A stretch of DNA of 64,000 nucleotides from Anaerosporobacter mobilis DSM 15930 (GCF_900142955.1 NZ_FRCP01000005.1:310001-374000); one strand, 5' to 3'; shown: positions 18,280-27,944, counted from the first letter of the stretch. Program-made: numbers and translations. The notes: generated by a model from the sequence alone, not told the origin.

Positions 18280-19878
18280 TCACCCCCAATCATCGTTGAG
18301 CCAGTTTCTAAGCAATTGTGCAACCGCTTCTGGATTCTCGTCGACGAATTTCTCTATCATCTTTCTAGTCTCAGATTTCTCACTAAATTCTATATCTTCA
18401 AGAGTCTGATTCTCTTTCGTAGTAGCTAATAACTGTTCAACAGATAATTCCGGCTCTTGTTCAGTAACTTCAACCGGCGCAGTTCCTTTGAACACAACGA
18501 ACAATAATAATGCAACAATTAATACGAATAAAATAATTGCTAGATAATTAGTTGCACTAGATGTACCCTTTTCTGTAGCTTGGAATACTGGAACTTCAAA
18601 AGCTTGCACGCTTATAGATTTTGAAGAAATACCAGTAGTATTCGCAACAGTAGTGATTGTATCTTCATCAATTTCTAACTTAGTTCTTGTATTATTAGCC
18701 TTAACATATTCATCAAAAGTCATGTCACCAAGAACACCTTGTTTTTTAAGATCTTCTTCTTTATACACAACATATTTTGTGAGTATAATTGCAATCGAAG
18801 ATTCTTCCGGAACAATCGCACCTACTTCTTTCTTCGTATTAGTAGATCTTTCATTAGGAAGATATTCAATAGTTGATGTCTTAGTTTCGGAGTCTGAATT
18901 AGAGGAATCCTGTGTAAGGTAATCCGTTCCGTCATTCGAATCTGTTCCAGGAACACCACCCGAAGTATTTGTTCCTGTTGTTTCATAGTTGTAACTTGAT
19001 TTGTAAACACCTTGCTCTTGTCCTTCCGCAGGTGTATATTCATTTTGCAATTCTTCTACAACATCCATATCAAGTTTTAGATTCAATCCGATTTCAGCGT
19101 CATCATAACCAAGCTTTAACATCATCATATATATTGAGTTAGAAATTGTAGCATTCAACTTTTCTTTATATTCTAAATTCGTTTTAAAATTACCAACAGA
19201 ATACAAATCACTTGTCCCATTATATAAGACATCTCCATTTTGATTTGTAACTTTAATCTTTTCTGTAGATTGATTTCCAATCGCAGATGCAACCATCATC
19301 GCTATTGCTTCCGCTGAACTTGCACTAAACTCATCATTAACAGTCAATAATACGCTTGCTGGTTTTTCCTTCTCATCTTCAAAAATTGTATATGAACTAG
19401 CATTATCACCTATGTATACAACTGCATCTTTCACACCTGTCATATTCGAACGGATGGTTCTTGCAATATCATCTTGAAGATAAATCGTAGCCTTTAAATC
19501 TCTCTCACTTTGTGTTGTCGTAATACTTGTATTAAACAAGTCTTCCTTTGTCATACCAGTTGTCATAATATCTTCAGAACCAAGTTTCAAAAGAGCATCT
19601 GTGTATCTTTTCTCATCAACATATATCGTTAAGCCATTATCTGATTCACGGTGCGGAATTCCCTCGTCTTCAAGTAAAGTTACAACTTCATTTGCTTGTT
19701 TTGTATTCTCACAACTCGTCAATTCCTTCCATGATGTACGAGAAAGCATATAAACTAGAATAACAATCGTCAAAAACACAGCTAGTACAACACTTATAAT
19801 CAGCGTTTTTTGTTTGCTTGTAAATTTGTTCCACGTTTCAAGCAACGTGGTAGGTATCTTTTTTAATCTTTCTACCAT
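18280..19878 (-). CDS. fliF: FliF, MS-ring protein
   Basis: FliF builds the membrane MS-ring on which the switch and export gate assemble. The 532-aa product has a membrane helix near residues 26-46, the secretin-like ring domain (ANEVVTLLEDEGIPHRESDNG; ERDLKATIYLQDDIARTI), a large extracytoplasmic region with a Ser/Thr/Gly-rich insert (about residues 300-340), a second helix near 440-462 and a cytoplasmic tail ending with the FliG-binding peptide (VAQLLRNWLNDDWG). Confidence 0.96.
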   Translation of the reverse strand: MVERLKKIPTTLLETWNKFTSKQKTLIISVVLAVFLTIVILVYMLSRTSWKELTSCENTKQANEVVTLLEDEGIPHRESDNGLTIYVDEKRYTDALLKLGSEDIMTTGMTKEDLFNTSITTTQSERDLKATIYLQDDIARTIRSNMTGVKDAVVYIGDNASSYTIFEDEKEKPASVLLTVNDEFSASSAEAIAMMVASAIGNQSTEKIKVTNQNGDVLYNGTSDLYSVGNFKTNLEYKEKLNATISNSIYMMMLKLGYDDAEIGLNLKLDMDVVEELQNEYTPAEGQEQGVYKSSYNYETTGTNTSGGVPGTDSNDGTDYLTQDSSNSDSETKTSTIEYLPNERSTNTKKEVGAIVPEESSIAIILTKYVVYKEEDLKKQGVLGDMTFDEYVKANNTRTKLEIDEDTITTVANTTGISSKSISVQAFEVPVFQATEKGTSSATNYLAIILFVLIVALLLFVVFKGTAPVEVTEQEPELSVEQLLATTKENQTLEDIEFSEKSETRKMIEKFVDENPEAVAQLLRNWLNDDWG

Positions 19879-20009
19879 TGTAACGCTCCTCTAATCACCC
19901 TTACCTAATACAACTCACTAAGCAATTTTGGGTTATTTCTTTTGCTTTGTATATTGTAAAAAATCTATTCTGCAAAATATACACTGCAAGATACTTCTTA
20001 TATCTCTAA

Positions 20010-20318
20010 CTAAAACTGCATATTCATAATTTCTTTATAGGCTTCTAATACTTTATCTCTCACAGCTACTGTGAATTGTAAAGAGGTGTTGGCTTTTGTC
20101 TGAGCTACCATCAAATCTAGCGCACTATCCGAATAGCCTAATGAATATTTGATTGCCTCTTCTTCTGCCTTATTTGTTAACGTGTCTGTCTCATTAACCA
20201 TATTTAATGCAGACTGAAATAAACTCTCAAAACCTGTACCATTATTTGTTTTTTTTACAGCTCCATTATATGTATTATCTAGTATACTTGATATATTTTT
20301 AATAGATTCTATATTCAT
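20010..20318 (-). CDS. fliE: FliE, basal-body hub protein
   Basis: FliE joins the MS-ring to the rod. The 102-aa product has the usual size and the conserved C-terminal half (SALDLMVAQTKANTSLQFTVAVRDKVLEAYKEIMNMQF). The ATG at 20318 follows GAGGAGTACAG. It lies 18 bases after flgC and 131 bases before fliF. Confidence 0.95.
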   Translation of the reverse strand: MNIESIKNISSILDNTYNGAVKKTNNGTGFESLFQSALNMVNETDTLTNKAEEEAIKYSLGYSDSALDLMVAQTKANTSLQFTVAVRDKVLEAYKEIMNMQF

Positions 20319-20336
20319 TCTGTACTCCTCTTAATA

Positions 20337-20771
20337 TTATTTCCCAATTTCTAAAGCTTTAGATTCCATTGCTTTTGCACCATTAAAACAAGTAATATTT
20401 GCTTCATAAGCACGACTTGAATCAATAAGATTTGTCATTTCTGTTACCGTGTCCACGTTAGGATAACTTACATAACCATCTTGATCAGCGTCTGGATGAG
20501 CGGGATCATAAACTTTCCTCATCGGTGTTTGTGTATCCTCTACTATTTTTGTAACTTTAACTCCATTGCTAGAAGCTAAAACATTCTGTAAAACTCCACT
20601 AAAACTTCTGGTATCTTTTTCAGCAAAAACTACCGTTTTTCTAACATATGGTTTCCCATCAGCGCCACGAGTTGTATTTACATTCGCAATATTTTGCGAA
20701 ATAATATCCGTTCTCAATTGTTGCGCTGTCATTCCACTTGCACTCACGTTCATTGCATTAAATAACGACAT
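20337..20771 (-). CDS. flgC: FlgC, proximal rod protein
   Basis: FlgC is a proximal rod subunit. The 144-aa product carries the rod/hook N-terminal motif (NAMNVSASGMTAQQLRTDIISQNIANVNT, recognised at residues 5-33) and the C-terminal motif VDTVTEMTNLIDSSRAYEANITCFNGAKAMESKALEIGK. It follows flgB after 50 bases, in the order flgB-flgC-fliE-fliF that is conserved in Firmicutes. Confidence 0.96.
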   Translation of the reverse strand: MSLFNAMNVSASGMTAQQLRTDIISQNIANVNTTRGADGKPYVRKTVVFAEKDTRSFSGVLQNVLASSNGVKVTKIVEDTQTPMRKVYDPAHPDADQDGYVSYPNVDTVTEMTNLIDSSRAYEANITCFNGAKAMESKALEIGK

Positions 20772-20821
20772 GCTATTCCTCCATACTAGTTATATTTTAT
20801 CTATTCTTATCCGTGTTAAAT

Positions 20822-21208
20822 TTACTTGCCCATTGCTATTTTAATCGCACTAAATCCTCGATTCATATAATCCACTAATGTATTATACTTTAACTGGCTT
20901 TGTGCATAATAAGAACTTTCTGTTGATATATCTACATTGTTACCATCTGAGCGATAACTTAAATTCGCATTATCTGTATATACCTGAGCATTTAATCTTG
21001 CTAAATCCATGGAAGCTATTTTCGAATCTAGACTTCCACCGCCAGACATCTGTGCTGCTAATAAGGATTCAAATTTAACATCCTGTCTCTTGTAATTTGG
21101 TGTATCTACATTTGCAATATTATTTGCTATAACTGTACTTCTCATCTTACTTGCAGCAGCAGCTTGTCCAGTTACATTAATATAATTATACGCATCTGAT
21201 AATATCAT
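20822..21208 (-). CDS. flgB: FlgB, proximal rod protein
   Basis: FlgB is the first rod subunit gene and opens the flagellar operon. The 128-aa product has the motif KMRSTVIANNIANVDTPNYKRQDVKFESLL and ends LVDYMNRGFSAIKIAMGK, as in the family. The site AAAGGAAGTG precedes the ATG, and a sigma-A-like promoter lies about 40 bases upstream. codY is the preceding gene, the same neighbourhood as in B. subtilis. Confidence 0.96.
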   Translation of the reverse strand: MILSDAYNYINVTGQAAAASKMRSTVIANNIANVDTPNYKRQDVKFESLLAAQMSGGGSLDSKIASMDLARLNAQVYTDNANLSYRSDGNNVDISTESSYYAQSQLKYNTLVDYMNRGFSAIKIAMGK

Positions 21209-21249
21209 TCTCTCACACTTCCTTTCAAAGGATCTTCAAAATAATCATT

Positions 21250-21278
21250 CCTATAATAATTATATTGATTTTTGTCAA
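21250..21278 (-). promoter_or_regulatory. Sigma-A-type promoter of the flagellar operon
   Basis: On the minus strand a perfect TTGACA (21278-21273) is followed after 17 bases by TATAGG (21255-21250), and the flgB start is 42 bases further on. This is a housekeeping promoter for the whole fla operon. The 21209-21729 gap holds in addition the codY terminator (21624-21657) and a weaker second TTGACA at 21484-21479; I see no gene in it. Confidence 0.7.
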
Positions 21279-21623
21279 AAAAACAAGTTTTATTTCTTTA
21301 TAGCACAATTCTTTTCTTTTCATCAATTCTCTAAAAAATGTTGAATTTAAGCCATTTACAACCAATAATAGAATAATTTGAATTTCTAAGGGCAAAGTAA
21401 ATAGGATTATTTTACTATCTAAAAATCAGATAAATATACAATAATTTTTATATTTCGATTAATAATTTCCGTGTATTTTGTCAATATTTTACATATAGTA
21501 ATTTATTTTGTTTGTTTTCATTGTTAATATAGATTGCAAGCACTCGTTAATAATTATAAAAGACAAAAAAGTAATATAAGAAACCGAATTATTTTTTCCA
21601 CAAATACCCAATCGAATAACATC

Positions 21624-21657
21624 AAAAAAAGAATCTGCAACGTGTGCAAATTCTTTT
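21624..21657 (-). terminator. Rho-independent terminator of codY
   Basis: In minus-strand RNA AAAAGAATTTGCA (21657-21645) pairs with TGCAGATTCTTTT (21639-21627), 13 pairs including one G-U, with a five-base loop, and the descending arm runs into seven U's (21630-21624). It lies about 70 bases after the codY stop. Confidence 0.8.
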
Positions 21658-21729
21658 CATAATTGAGTTCGAAAAAATGATACACAACATACCAGTAAGA
21701 ATTCTTCGAATTTTCAACCTTCCTACTTA

Positions 21730-22503
21730 CTATTTGTATTTCAATTTTTTTAATTCATCAAATACAACATCATTAAGGACCTTAATATATGTTCCTTTCA
21801 TGCCCGATGATCTCGATTCAATAACACCTGCACTTTCGAACTTACGAAGCGCATTAACAATAACGGATCTTGTAATACCAACTCTATCCGCAATTTTGCT
21901 TGCTACTAGAATTCCTTCATTTCCATCCAACTCTTCAAAAATATGTGTTATTGCTTCTAACTCTGAGAAAGATAATGTACTAATCGCAGATTTCACGATC
22001 TGTACTTTCCTATGTTCTTCTGCATTTTCTTCATTTACCGAACGCATCATCTCTAACCCAACAACTGTAGTACCATACTCACTAAGAATAATATCGTCTA
22101 TTATATACTGTGCATTATTCTTGTATATGAATAATGTTCCCAAACGCTCCCCTGCAATTTCAATTGGAGTAATCATCGCCTGGCAATCATTAATATTATC
22201 GAATTCAAAACCAAGTGTTAGAAGATTCACATTTTCTTTTGTTGAAAGAATATTTAGCAAACGTTCATTCAAAAGTTTATCAATGTGACCTCCTACACTA
22301 TCTTTAATAAGCTCTTTGATTTCACTAATATCACTACGATTTTTAATTCCTAGAACTTTACCCTTTTTACTAATTACCAATATGTTAGATTCAAGAATTT
22401 CACTAAGCACATCACAAATATCATTAAATACTACTTTATGAGAATTATTATTGTGAAGAAGCTTGTTAATCTTTCTTGTCTTATCTAATAATTGCACGCT
22501 CAT
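21730..22503 (-). CDS. codY: CodY, GTP/branched-chain amino acid-responsive repressor
   Basis: CodY is the global nutritional repressor of low-GC Gram-positives. It senses GTP and branched-chain amino acids. The 257-aa product has the N-terminal GAF-type effector domain (LLDKTRKINKLLHNNNSHKV at the start) and the C-terminal winged helix with ASKIADRVGITRSVIVNALRKFESAGVIESRSSGMKGTYIKVLN, the strongly conserved DNA-binding block. The length matches the family. AGGAGG precedes the ATG. A CodY box overlaps the promoter's -35 region, suggesting autoregulation. Confidence 0.97.
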   Translation of the reverse strand: MSVQLLDKTRKINKLLHNNNSHKVVFNDICDVLSEILESNILVISKKGKVLGIKNRSDISEIKELIKDSVGGHIDKLLNERLLNILSTKENVNLLTLGFEFDNINDCQAMITPIEIAGERLGTLFIYKNNAQYIIDDIILSEYGTTVVGLEMMRSVNEENAEEHRKVQIVKSAISTLSFSELEAITHIFEELDGNEGILVASKIADRVGITRSVIVNALRKFESAGVIESRSSGMKGTYIKVLNDVVFDELKKLKYK

Positions 22504-22566
22504 ATTGTCAGCCCTCCTGCTTTTTGTTACATAAACTCAACATTACTAACATCACGCACTTACTTA

Positions 22567-22596
22567 TATATAGAATAACTATATAATTTTCTGCAA
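22567..22596 (-). promoter_or_regulatory. codY promoter
   Basis: On the minus strand TTGCAG (22596-22591) and TATATA (22572-22567) are separated by 18 bases, ending 64 bases before the codY start. The -35 element lies inside the CodY-box match at 22585-22599. Confidence 0.55.
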
Positions 22597-22599
22597 ATA
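22585..22599. promoter_or_regulatory. CodY-binding box upstream of codY
   Basis: AATTTTCTGCAAATA matches the CodY consensus AATTTTCWGAAAATT at 13 of 15 positions. It covers the -35 hexamer of the codY promoter, the position expected for autorepression. The rest of the 317-base gap (22504-22820) is AT-rich with no gene. Confidence 0.65.
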
Positions 22600-22711
22600 A
22601 AAGATATCTTCTTATATTTAAACAATAGACCCCCAATACGAGAAGACTTCAGTATTTAAACATACCATTTGCAAAATATTTCTTGATAGACCAAGTTTAT
22701 CATACATTTTG

Positions 22712-22741
22712 AATAAAAACAATAGTTGTTTGACAATTATA
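22712..22741 (-). terminator. Possible weak terminator of topA
   Basis: Minus-strand RNA contains ATAATTGT-CAA-ACAACTAT followed by TGTTTTTATTC. The stem is short, AT-rich and has one mismatch, so this is a tentative call about 80 bases past the topA stop. Confidence 0.3.
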
Positions 22742-22820
22742 GCACAAATCTCATAAATACTAAAGGTTTTATATAAAAAACTAGCGTTAATATATAATTA
22801 CATAGTATTAGTTATTACTA

Positions 22821-24899
22821 TTAATCTTCTTTTTTTATTTCTTTAGGTTGTGTATGCCCACAAGTTTCTTCACTACAAACAAGAGTATTTCCTCGTTCTA
22901 CCATAATAGCTCCACATTTCGGACATTTTTCATTCGTAGGTCTTTGCCATGTCATAAAATCGCACTCTGGATTGTCTTCACAACCAAAGTACTTTCGGCC
23001 TTTTTTAGTCTTACGGATAACAACATCTTTGCCACATTTCGGACATGCAACACCAATCTTTTCAAGATATGCTTTCGTGTTTCTACACTCTGGGAAGCCA
23101 GGACATGCTAGGAATTTACCATGTGGACCGTATTTAATAACCATTTTTCTACCACATTCTTCGCATTCTACATCTGTAACTTCATCTTCGATTTTTATTT
23201 TTTCTAATTTCTTCTCTGCATTTTGAACTGCTTCGTCTAAATCCGGGTAGAAGTTACTAACAACAGTTTTCCAGTTAACAGATCCATCTTCTACTCTATC
23301 TAATAACATCTCAAGGTTTGCTGTGAAATTAACGTCTACAATGCTAGAAAAAGCTTGTAGCATAATTTTATTAACGATTTCACCAAGTTCTGTTACATAA
23401 AGATTCTTATTCTCTTTCGCAACATATCTTCTTGCTATAATTGTTGTAATTGTTGGTGCATAGGTACTAGGACGACCAATTCCTAACTCTTCCAACGTCT
23501 TAACCAATGAGGCTTCTGTAAAATGAGCTGGTGGTTGCGTAAAGTGTTGTTTACTTTCAGTGTCGATTAGTGTCAACTTAGAATTTGTATCTAATGTTTT
23601 AGATAGGTTATTCTTTTCTTCTTTATCATCTTCAGTATTGTATACAGATAAGTAACCATCAAACACTAGTTTTGATGCACTTGTGGTAAATCTATATCCG
23701 TTTGCAGAGATTTTCACAGAAGTTGTTTCGTACTTCGCTGGTTGCATACGAGATGCCACAAATCTTTTCCATATCAATTGATATAGACGGAATAGATCTC
23801 TACTTAACGACTCTTTAATCTTCGTCGGTGTCATATCAACATAAGTAGGTCGAATTGCCTCATGCGCATCTTGAATCTTCTTACCTACATTCTTATTGCC
23901 ATCTTCTGAGGTTACATATTTTTCACTATAATTTTCCTTGATAAATTCTTTAACACTTGCATCTGCCTCTTCTGAGATACGCGTAGAATCTGTACGCAAA
24001 TAAGAAATCAAACCAATTGTTCCACTACCTTTGATATCCACACCTTCATATAATTGTTGGGCAAGGCGCATCGTCTTTTGAGTAGAGTAGTTCAATACTT
24101 TGGCTGCTTCTTGTTGTAATGTACTAGTTGTAAATGGTAATGGAGCTTTCTTAATACGTTCTCCAACTTTAACATCAGTAACCTTGTACTCAGCATTCTC
24201 TAACTTCTTCAAGATTTCATTCATCTGTTCTTCGGATTCAATCTCTATCTTGCTCTTCTCATCACCGTAGAATTTGGCAACTAATGGTTTTTTTTCACCA
24301 TTAGCCTGAATACTAGCTTCCAGTGTCCAATATTCTTGAGGTACGAACGCATTAATTTCCTCTTCACGATCGCAGATAATTCGAAGTGCAACTGATTGCA
24401 CTCTACCAGCACTTAATCCACGTTTTACTTTTTCCCATAATAGTGGACTAATGCAATAGCCTACCATACGGTCTAGCATTCTTCTTGCTTGTTGTGAATT
24501 AACTAAATTCATATCTATTGTTCTAGCTTGTTTCAATGAATTCTTAACTGCTGTCTTAGTAATTTCATTAAATGCAATTCTATTTGATAATGTTGTATCT
24601 AACTTTAATGCTGTTGCTAGATGCCATGAAATTGCTTCTCCTTCACGGTCAGGGTCAGTTGCAAGATAAACTTTATCTACTTTCTTTACTTCTTTTCTTA
24701 GTTTGGCAAGTAAATCCCCCTTACCTCGAATTGTTATATATTTAGGTTCATAATCATGTTCAAAATCAATACCCATTTGGCTCTTTGGGAAATCTCTTAC
24801 ATGACCACTAGAAGCTAATACTTCATAATTGGAACCAAGAAATTTTTTTATTGTCTTTGCCTTAGCAGGTGATTCTACTATCACGAGATATTTTGGCAT
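22821..24899 (-). CDS. topA: DNA topoisomerase I
   Basis: Type IA topoisomerase relaxing negative supercoils. The 692-aa product has the Toprim motifs (E9 in VIVESPAKAKTI; TDPDREGE at residues 81-88), the active-site Tyr300 in SYLRTDSTRIS, and three C-terminal four-cysteine zinc ribbons (starting CEECGRKM, CPKCGKDV and CPKCGAIM). The start follows AAAGGAGTG. It lies between dprA and codY; the trmFO, xerC-like and clpQY genes that lie here in B. subtilis are absent. Confidence 0.98.
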   Translation of the reverse strand: MPKYLVIVESPAKAKTIKKFLGSNYEVLASSGHVRDFPKSQMGIDFEHDYEPKYITIRGKGDLLAKLRKEVKKVDKVYLATDPDREGEAISWHLATALKLDTTLSNRIAFNEITKTAVKNSLKQARTIDMNLVNSQQARRMLDRMVGYCISPLLWEKVKRGLSAGRVQSVALRIICDREEEINAFVPQEYWTLEASIQANGEKKPLVAKFYGDEKSKIEIESEEQMNEILKKLENAEYKVTDVKVGERIKKAPLPFTTSTLQQEAAKVLNYSTQKTMRLAQQLYEGVDIKGSGTIGLISYLRTDSTRISEEADASVKEFIKENYSEKYVTSEDGNKNVGKKIQDAHEAIRPTYVDMTPTKIKESLSRDLFRLYQLIWKRFVASRMQPAKYETTSVKISANGYRFTTSASKLVFDGYLSVYNTEDDKEEKNNLSKTLDTNSKLTLIDTESKQHFTQPPAHFTEASLVKTLEELGIGRPSTYAPTITTIIARRYVAKENKNLYVTELGEIVNKIMLQAFSSIVDVNFTANLEMLLDRVEDGSVNWKTVVSNFYPDLDEAVQNAEKKLEKIKIEDEVTDVECEECGRKMVIKYGPHGKFLACPGFPECRNTKAYLEKIGVACPKCGKDVVIRKTKKGRKYFGCEDNPECDFMTWQRPTNEKCPKCGAIMVERGNTLVCSEETCGHTQPKEIKKED

Positions 24900-25023
24900 G
24901 TAATCACTCCTTTAATTATTAAGTGAATTTATATTCCCATACTATTTACTAATTCACTATTCATTATTCCAACGTTAATAACAAATATCTGACATTTGTA
25001 TTACCGTAGTCTAAACTTAAACT

Positions 25024-25052
25024 AGCATACACTATTTTTTAATACGTTTCAA
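25024..25052 (-). promoter_or_regulatory. Candidate topA promoter
   Basis: TTGAAA (25052-25047) and TATGCT (25029-25024) with 17-base spacing on the minus strand, 125 bases before the topA start. The 297-base gap 24900-25196 otherwise shows only a six-base inverted repeat, CTCCTT with AAGGAG, near 25162-25177. Confidence 0.5.
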
Positions 25053-25196
25053 GCGAATTATTATTTATTTTCTTTTTTTGGGTATATTTACTATTTCCCT
25101 TCATAAATCAATCCATATTTTGCAGTTCATTTATATTATATAACCAAACATAAGAGATACCCTCCTTTTATAAGGAGAAAACCCATATTTCCATTA

Positions 25197-26330
25197 TTAA
25201 GAATACACGAATATTGTATGTAATATATAGTATTGTGCAGATATCTCTTTTATTAAACCTTTCATCTGTAAAACAAAAATAACTTCCATTAACTTAACGG
25301 TATCTAATCCAGTATCTATTAATAGCTTCTCAAAATGTACTGGCTCATACCCTAGTTTCATAAGAACTAACTTCTCCTCATCTGTCACTTGATTTTCAAA
25401 AACAATAGACTCTTGTTTACTCTTTTTTCTCTTATTCACTAAGAAAGGATATCGTCCTGCTAGTTCATCTATAATATCACTAGCTGTTTGTACTAATTTT
25501 GCACCGTTTTGTATTAATCGATTACATCCAATTGATAACTGATCCGTAATCTTTCCTGGTAGCGCATAAATATCTTTACCTTGTTCAAGACCACAATCTA
25601 CTGTAATTAGCGTCCCGCTCTTTTCCTTCGCTTCCACTACGAATATGCCATCTGATAGTCCCGCTATAATTCGATTCCTAACAGGAAAATGAAATGCTAA
25701 TGCCGGAGAACCTAGTGGGTATTCCGATAGAACACCACCTTGATATTCCACATCGTGATACAATTGATAATTCTCTCTTGGATAGCAGATATTCACACCA
25801 CTTCCAATAACACCAAATGTCTTTCCTTTCCCTTCTAATGCTCCTCTATGAGCATAGCCATCAACTCCTTTTGCAAGTCCACTTACAACTTGTATGTTGT
25901 TCATAGCTAATTCTTTAGCAAACTTACGTGCCACCTCTAAACCATAGGCAGAACAAGCCCTCGCCCCTATTATTGCAACAGTAGGTAACTTCTCATCTGG
26001 TAGTTCTCCAAGATAATACAAAAACCAAGGCGGATCATACATATTCAGCAATCGTTTTGGATATCTTAGATCTTCTTGTACTACAAAATGTATGTCCTTT
26101 CTATTTAACTCTTCATATGATTTATATTCTTTTTCTAGATCTATACCTTCTAGTATCGTAACTTTAGCACTATCAGATAACCATTCTAGTGAATTGATTT
26201 CATCTGCTTCTACCGTTAACACAGCTTCTATTGACCCATAATAAGCTAATAGGTTAGTGGTTTCTTTATATCCTATGTTCTCCTTCTTTGACCAGGCATA
26301 CCATAATAATTTCTGTTTTGAACATGCCAT
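25197..26330 (-). CDS. dprA: DprA/Smf, DNA-processing protein
   Basis: DprA loads RecA on incoming single-stranded DNA during transformation and has homologues in many non-competent species. The 377-aa product has an N-terminal SAM-like helical part, the extended Rossmann fold (TVAIIGARACSAYGLEVARKFA; VVSGLAKGVDGYAHRGAL; GVIGSGVNICYPREN; PVRNRIIAGLSDG) and a C-terminal winged-helix part. The start ATG abuts the comM stop with no spacer, suggesting coupling. Confidence 0.95.
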   Translation of the reverse strand: MACSKQKLLWYAWSKKENIGYKETTNLLAYYGSIEAVLTVEADEINSLEWLSDSAKVTILEGIDLEKEYKSYEELNRKDIHFVVQEDLRYPKRLLNMYDPPWFLYYLGELPDEKLPTVAIIGARACSAYGLEVARKFAKELAMNNIQVVSGLAKGVDGYAHRGALEGKGKTFGVIGSGVNICYPRENYQLYHDVEYQGGVLSEYPLGSPALAFHFPVRNRIIAGLSDGIFVVEAKEKSGTLITVDCGLEQGKDIYALPGKITDQLSIGCNRLIQNGAKLVQTASDIIDELAGRYPFLVNKRKKSKQESIVFENQVTDEEKLVLMKLGYEPVHFEKLLIDTGLDTVKLMEVIFVLQMKGLIKEISAQYYILHTIFVYS

Positions 26331-27869
26331 TTATAAATCCCCCCAATATTTCTTATCTAAGCTTCGATAACTAATCGCTTCATACAGATGTTCTTTTCGT
26401 ATCGTTTCCTCCCCACAAAGATCAGCTATCGTTCTGCTAACTTTAAGAATCCGATGGTATGCACGAGCACTTAAATTAAGCGTATTGAATGCATTCTCAA
26501 TGATCTTTTCTTCTTCACGCCCAAGCTTACAATATTTATTAATCTGCTTCGTATTCAACATAGAATTATAATAGATTCCTGTACCTTTATAACGTTTACT
26601 TTGTATCTTTCTTGCTTCTTGAACCCGTTTTTGTATTTCTTTTGAAGACTCTCCTTTTTCAGAGCAAACTAATTCTTGATACTCAACTGGTGTTGTTTCC
26701 ACACAGATATCGATTCGATCTAGTAATGGTCTTGATATCTTCCCTAGATATTGTTTAACTTGGTGAAGCGAACAGTTACACCTTCGTGTGTCAGGATAAT
26801 ATCCACATTTACAAGGATTTAACGCGGTAACAAGCATAAAACTTGCAGGGTATCTATAGGTCGCTTGAACTCTAGTTATGGTAACCGTGCGTTCTTCTAA
26901 TGGCTGCCGCAAGACCTCAAGTGTACGAGTTTGAAATTCTGGAAGTTCATCCAGGAAAAGAACGCCTCCAGATGACAAGCTAATCTCTCCTGGGACTGGC
27001 ATTCTTCCGCCACCAACTAACGCTGTTGGTGTAATAGTATGATGTGGTGCACGATACGGTCTATTATGTACTAATACTCGATCTCCTCCTAATAAGCCCG
27101 CGATACTATACACTTTTGAGATCTCCATGCTTTCTTCGACACTCATTCGAGGCATTATACTCGGTATCCGTTTGGCAATCATAGTTTTACCTGCCCCTGG
27201 CGGACCAATTATTGCAATATTATGCATCCCTGCAACAGCAACCTCAACAGCTCTCTTCATCATATTCTGTCCAACCAAATCACTAAAGTCATCATATTCT
27301 TGATAGCTTTCATTTTCAAACAGGGCTTCTAAATCAACGAAACACGGCTCGATTATTCGTGTTCCATTCAGATACTCTACCGCTTCCATTAATGTCCTTA
27401 TACCGATTACTTCAATATCCGTTACTACAGCGCCTTCTCTAACGTTATCAATCGGAACTAAGCACCTCTTAAAACCATGCTTTGCCGCAGCAAAAGTCAT
27501 GGGAAGCACCCCATTTACACGTTGTAGATGCCCATCTAGACTTAGCTCACCAATTATCATACAATCATCTATATTGTCTTGTGGAATATAGCCAGAAGCG
27601 ACTAGAATCGCGATAGCGATTGGAAAATCAAAAGCAGTTCCCTCCTTGCGGATATCTGCAGGTGATAGATTAATTGTGATGTGTTTGGGTGGTAGACGAA
27701 ATTCTGAATTCTTTAAAGCTATTCGCACTCTTTCTTTTGCTTCCTTAACTTCTGAAGCAAGAAAACCGACCATATCAAAACTTGGCAGACCATCACTAAC
27801 ATCTGCCTCCACTTGTACTGAAATTCCATCTATTCCTAAAATAGCAGCACAGTATGATTTACTAAACAT
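26331..27869 (-). CDS. comM: ComM/YifB family Mg-chelatase-like AAA ATPase
   Basis: The 512-aa protein has an N-terminal Lon-protease-like fold (residues about 1-170), a AAA domain with Walker A GPPGAGKT (222-229) and Walker B GVLFLDELPEF, and the Cys-rich insert NPCKCGYYPDTRRCNCS. Family members act as helicases promoting branch migration of imported DNA (ComM). Adjacent dprA supports a DNA-uptake or recombination role. The name YifB is equally valid. Confidence 0.93.
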   Translation of the reverse strand: MFSKSYCAAILGIDGISVQVEADVSDGLPSFDMVGFLASEVKEAKERVRIALKNSEFRLPPKHITINLSPADIRKEGTAFDFPIAIAILVASGYIPQDNIDDCMIIGELSLDGHLQRVNGVLPMTFAAAKHGFKRCLVPIDNVREGAVVTDIEVIGIRTLMEAVEYLNGTRIIEPCFVDLEALFENESYQEYDDFSDLVGQNMMKRAVEVAVAGMHNIAIIGPPGAGKTMIAKRIPSIMPRMSVEESMEISKVYSIAGLLGGDRVLVHNRPYRAPHHTITPTALVGGGRMPVPGEISLSSGGVLFLDELPEFQTRTLEVLRQPLEERTVTITRVQATYRYPASFMLVTALNPCKCGYYPDTRRCNCSLHQVKQYLGKISRPLLDRIDICVETTPVEYQELVCSEKGESSKEIQKRVQEARKIQSKRYKGTGIYYNSMLNTKQINKYCKLGREEEKIIENAFNTLNLSARAYHRILKVSRTIADLCGEETIRKEHLYEAISYRSLDKKYWGDL

Positions 27870-27915
27870 AATGATCCTTTCCCTCTCTTCAAGACTTTAA
27901 GAACCATATATTTAC

Positions 27916-27944
27916 ACTATAGCATAATTACCATATATGTACAA
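27916..27944 (-). promoter_or_regulatory. Extended -10 promoter of comM-dprA
   Basis: On the minus strand TTGTAC (27944-27939), 17 bases, then TATAGT (27921-27916) preceded by TGC, an extended -10 element. It lies just after the nrdR terminator and 47 bases before the comM start. Confidence 0.6.

Noticed and set aside
19948..19983. TGTATATT/AATATACA inverted repeat between fliE and fliF
   Set aside because: Short, AT-only stem with a 20-base loop; stability too low to support a feature.
21209..21729. CodY box or c-di-GMP riboswitch upstream of flgB
   Set aside because: No segment matches the CodY consensus well, and no GEMM-type conserved core is visible; only the sigma-A promoter is supported.
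25120..25180. Tiny ORF after AAGGAGG upstream of topA
   Set aside because: Only six codons (MFGYII) before a stop; no sign of function.
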